Source of the DNA: Nanoarchaeales archaeon | GTDB taxonomy: Archaea > Nanobdellota > Nanobdellia > Woesearchaeales > UBA583 | Direction of reading: 5' to 3' | Length of the DNA stretch: 14,735 nucleotides | Assembly: GCA_013215525.1 (NCBI GenBank) | Contig: JABSQY010000039.1 | Span: 1 to 14,735, forward strand | Shown here: positions 13,345 through 14,735 of the stretch, one piece after another | Numbering within the stretch: the first letter of the stretch is position 1 | How the letters are laid out: each line of letters opens with the position of its first letter | The notes under the pieces: model-generated | The model's database searches: none | What the model was told of the DNA's origin: nothing | What the model saw: the letters and a program-made list of their open reading frames with translations, nothing else | Made by a program: the position numbers and the translations under genes

Positions 13345-13377
13345 TCAAGAAATTACAATGTAATTTCTAAGCCTTTG
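13345..13377 (-). repeat. Dispersed palindromic element at the 3' end of rlmN
   Basis: Minus strand: CAAAGGCTTAG, then AAATTAC / GTAATTT around loop ATT, then CTTGA. The stem AGAAATTAC / GTAATTTCT is perfect over nine pairs. The flanks CAAAGGCTTAG and CTTGA match the array linkers exactly, but the loop differs. The element encodes the last residues of RlmN and its TAG stop, and its hairpin may serve as a terminator or 3' stabiliser for rlmN. Confidence 0.75.
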
Positions 13378-14470
13378 CCGGTGACTTTGACTTATCCTTT
13401 ATTTCAAGGTCTCCGTCGAAAAATTCACGTTGTGCAAACACTGCTTTATTTTTCTTTTTATCTAATTGTTTTCCTGATAATTGTCCACATGCTCCACTGA
13501 TATCATCTCCCATAGATTTTCTAATTGTAACTTCAATTCCTCTAGTTTTTAAATAATTTCTAAATGCGATTACATCTTTTTCCATTGGCATTTTATAGTC
13601 TGCAAATTCGTGAGGATTATATACTAATAAATTTACGTGAGCTTTTCTATCAATTAGTAATTCAACTAATTCTCTTGCATGTTCTATTTGATCGTTTACA
13701 TTTCCAATTAAAACATATTCATAACTAATTCTTTTTCCAGTTTTTTCTACAAAATAATCACATGCTTTCATTAAATCATCTAATGGATATCTATCACTAA
13801 TTGGCATCATTTCACTTCGTAGTTTTTGGTTTGGCGCGTGAAGTGAGATTGCAAGTTTTGCTTGAATTCCAATTTCTGCGTAGTCGTAAATTCTTGGAAC
13901 AATTCCTGATGTAGATACAACGATGTGTCTTGCTCCGATGTTAAAGTAATCTGGGGAATTTAACATTAGTAAAGATTCTGAAACTGGTTTATATGTTAAA
14001 AATGGTTCTCCCATTCCCATGTATACAACGTTTGTAACTCTTACTTCTTGGTGTTTTAAATATCTTGATACAAATAGAACTTGTTCTACGATTTCTTCAG
14101 TAGTTAAATTTCTTCTATATTGGTTTGCACCTGTTGCACAGAATTTACATCCAACTGCGCAGAATACTTGACAAGAAACACACACAGTTTTTCTTTCGTC
14201 TTTGTGTTCAATTAATACAGATTCAATGAAGTGTCCATCGTGTGTTTTAAGTACAAATTTAACTGTGTTTCCACTTCTATGGGATTCAATTAATTCCATT
14301 GTTGTTAATGGGATTTTTGCTTCTTTGATTTTATCTTTTAACCATTGTGGAAATGTTGAAATTTCATCATAGTCTGTGATTAAATCTTTATAAATTGCGT
14401 GTTGTAGTTGTTTTAGTCGGAATTTTGGAACTTTATTTTCTTGAAATAGTTCTTCTATTGTTTGAGTCAT
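13367..14470 (-). CDS. rlmN: Radical-SAM 23S rRNA/tRNA adenine C2-methyltransferase RlmN
   Basis: In bacteria RlmN methylates C2 of A2503 in 23S rRNA and of A37 in some tRNAs. The 367 residues match the usual length. The iron-sulfur cluster motif is CAVGCKFC (Cys104, Cys108, Cys111). The two catalytic cysteines are Cys97 (CVSCQVFC, seven residues before the cluster motif, as in E. coli) and Cys328 (GACGQL). GMGEP (152-156) is the SAM-binding GGEP-like motif, and SLHAPN (209-214) and RYPLDD (227-232) are family blocks. All essential positions are present, so it should be active. The N-terminus has an accessory helical domain (1-85). Bacterial enzymes have Ser and Gly in CVSSQVGC where this has Cys and Phe. 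The gene has its own TATA box. RlmN is mainly bacterial, so transfer is plausible. The last residues come from the repeat element. Confidence 0.95.
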   Translation of the reverse strand: MTQTIEELFQENKVPKFRLKQLQHAIYKDLITDYDEISTFPQWLKDKIKEAKIPLTTMELIESHRSGNTVKFVLKTHDGHFIESVLIEHKDERKTVCVSCQVFCAVGCKFCATGANQYRRNLTTEEIVEQVLFVSRYLKHQEVRVTNVVYMGMGEPFLTYKPVSESLLMLNSPDYFNIGARHIVVSTSGIVPRIYDYAEIGIQAKLAISLHAPNQKLRSEMMPISDRYPLDDLMKACDYFVEKTGKRISYEYVLIGNVNDQIEHARELVELLIDRKAHVNLLVYNPHEFADYKMPMEKDVIAFRNYLKTRGIEVTIRKSMGDDISGACGQLSGKQLDKKKNKAVFAQREFFDGDLEIKDKSKSPAKA

Positions 14471-14491
14471 AGAAATATAAGTATGTTTTTA

Positions 14492-14499
14492 TTTATAAA
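14492..14499 (-). promoter_or_regulatory. TATA box of rlmN
   Basis: TTTATAAA, its own reverse complement, is centred about 25 bases before the rlmN ATG, consistent with a leaderless transcript. Confidence 0.55.
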
Positions 14500-14533
14500 A
14501 AGAAGTATTTAATATAATATAATATTTTTAATT

Positions 14534-14735
14534 TTAAATATAAAAATAAATTAATATATTTTCTTTTGTATGTCTTAGAGTTATAATTTTTTTAATTAAT
14601 GTTTCAATTTCAGTAATTTTAGTTGACCTTATATATTTTTCAAATATTGGAGATATTTCTTTTTGTGCTTGTTTATACAAAATTAATTTTGATATTTCTT
14701 CTACTTCTCCTCCATAATAACTTTTATACTTTTTT
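14534..14735 (-). CDS. C-terminal end of an unknown protein, cut by the right window edge
   Basis: An open frame enters from the right edge and ends at TAA (14536-14534), giving the last 66 residues of a protein (KKYKSYYGGEVEEISKLILY... to ...ILIYFYI). The visible part is mostly helical, charged and without a membrane segment. I recognise no family. It ends 63 bases before the rlmN start on the same strand. Because rlmN has its own TATA box in this gap, the two may not be co-transcribed. The long open frame without stops in such AT-rich DNA supports coding, but the fragment is short. Confidence 0.55.
   Translation of the reverse strand, partial: KKYKSYYGGEVEEISKLILYKQAQKEISPIFEKYIRSTKITEIETLIKKIITLRHTKENILIYFYI

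Overview
The window looks like a very AT-rich archaeal genome, most likely a small-genome (DPANN-type) lineage such as Woesearchaeota or Pacearchaeota. That placement is an inference. The evidence is archaeal/eukaryal-type PheS and PheT, a TrmB-family regulator, a tRNA gene without encoded CCA, and TATA boxes centred about 22-26 bases before many start codons, the usual sign of leaderless archaeal transcripts. TAA, TAG and TGA are all used as stops and TGG codes Trp, so the code appears standard.

Layout. Positions 1-1727 (minus) hold a large protein of unknown function cut by the left edge and a small pilin-shaped membrane-anchored protein. Positions 1728-2112 are a divergent intergenic region filled by a 57-bp tandem repeat with strong inverted repeats, ending against the pheS TATA box. 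Positions 2113-5859 are the phenylalanyl-tRNA synthetase operon pheS-orf-pheT, where an unknown ORF sits between the subunit genes and carries a copy of the pheT translation start. A GGDEF protein follows (5999-6850), then tRNA-Phe(GAA) (6934-7006) and a decayed tRNA-Phe copy interrupted by hairpins (7096-7246). Next come a GH15-like glycoside hydrolase (7397-8503) and a minus-strand group: a HIT protein with a small coiled-coil protein, a 2-oxoglutarate/Fe(II) oxygenase and a membrane protein. A TrmB regulator overlaps a DUF3750-like gene broken by a stop codon, and a fused double methyltransferase is transcribed divergently from the regulator. RlmN and the C-terminal end of another unknown gene close the window.

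The least ordinary signal is a small dispersed inverted-repeat element. It occurs in four tandem copies in the array before pheS, once at the 3' end of rlmN (where it supplies the stop codon), and once inside the DUF3750-like gene (where it contains the premature stop). Its flanks are the same at all three loci, and one stem shows a compensatory A-T to G-C change. Hairpins with a related core interrupt the tRNA-Phe pseudogene. This looks like a miniature palindromic repeat family shaping gene ends and promoters. Whether it is mobile, regulatory, or both cannot be settled from this window.

Functional links that can be supported are PheS, PheT and tRNA-Phe within 5 kb, and the TrmB regulator with a palindrome over its own TATA box, divergent from the double methyltransferase. 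The other genes are neighbours with no evident shared pathway.
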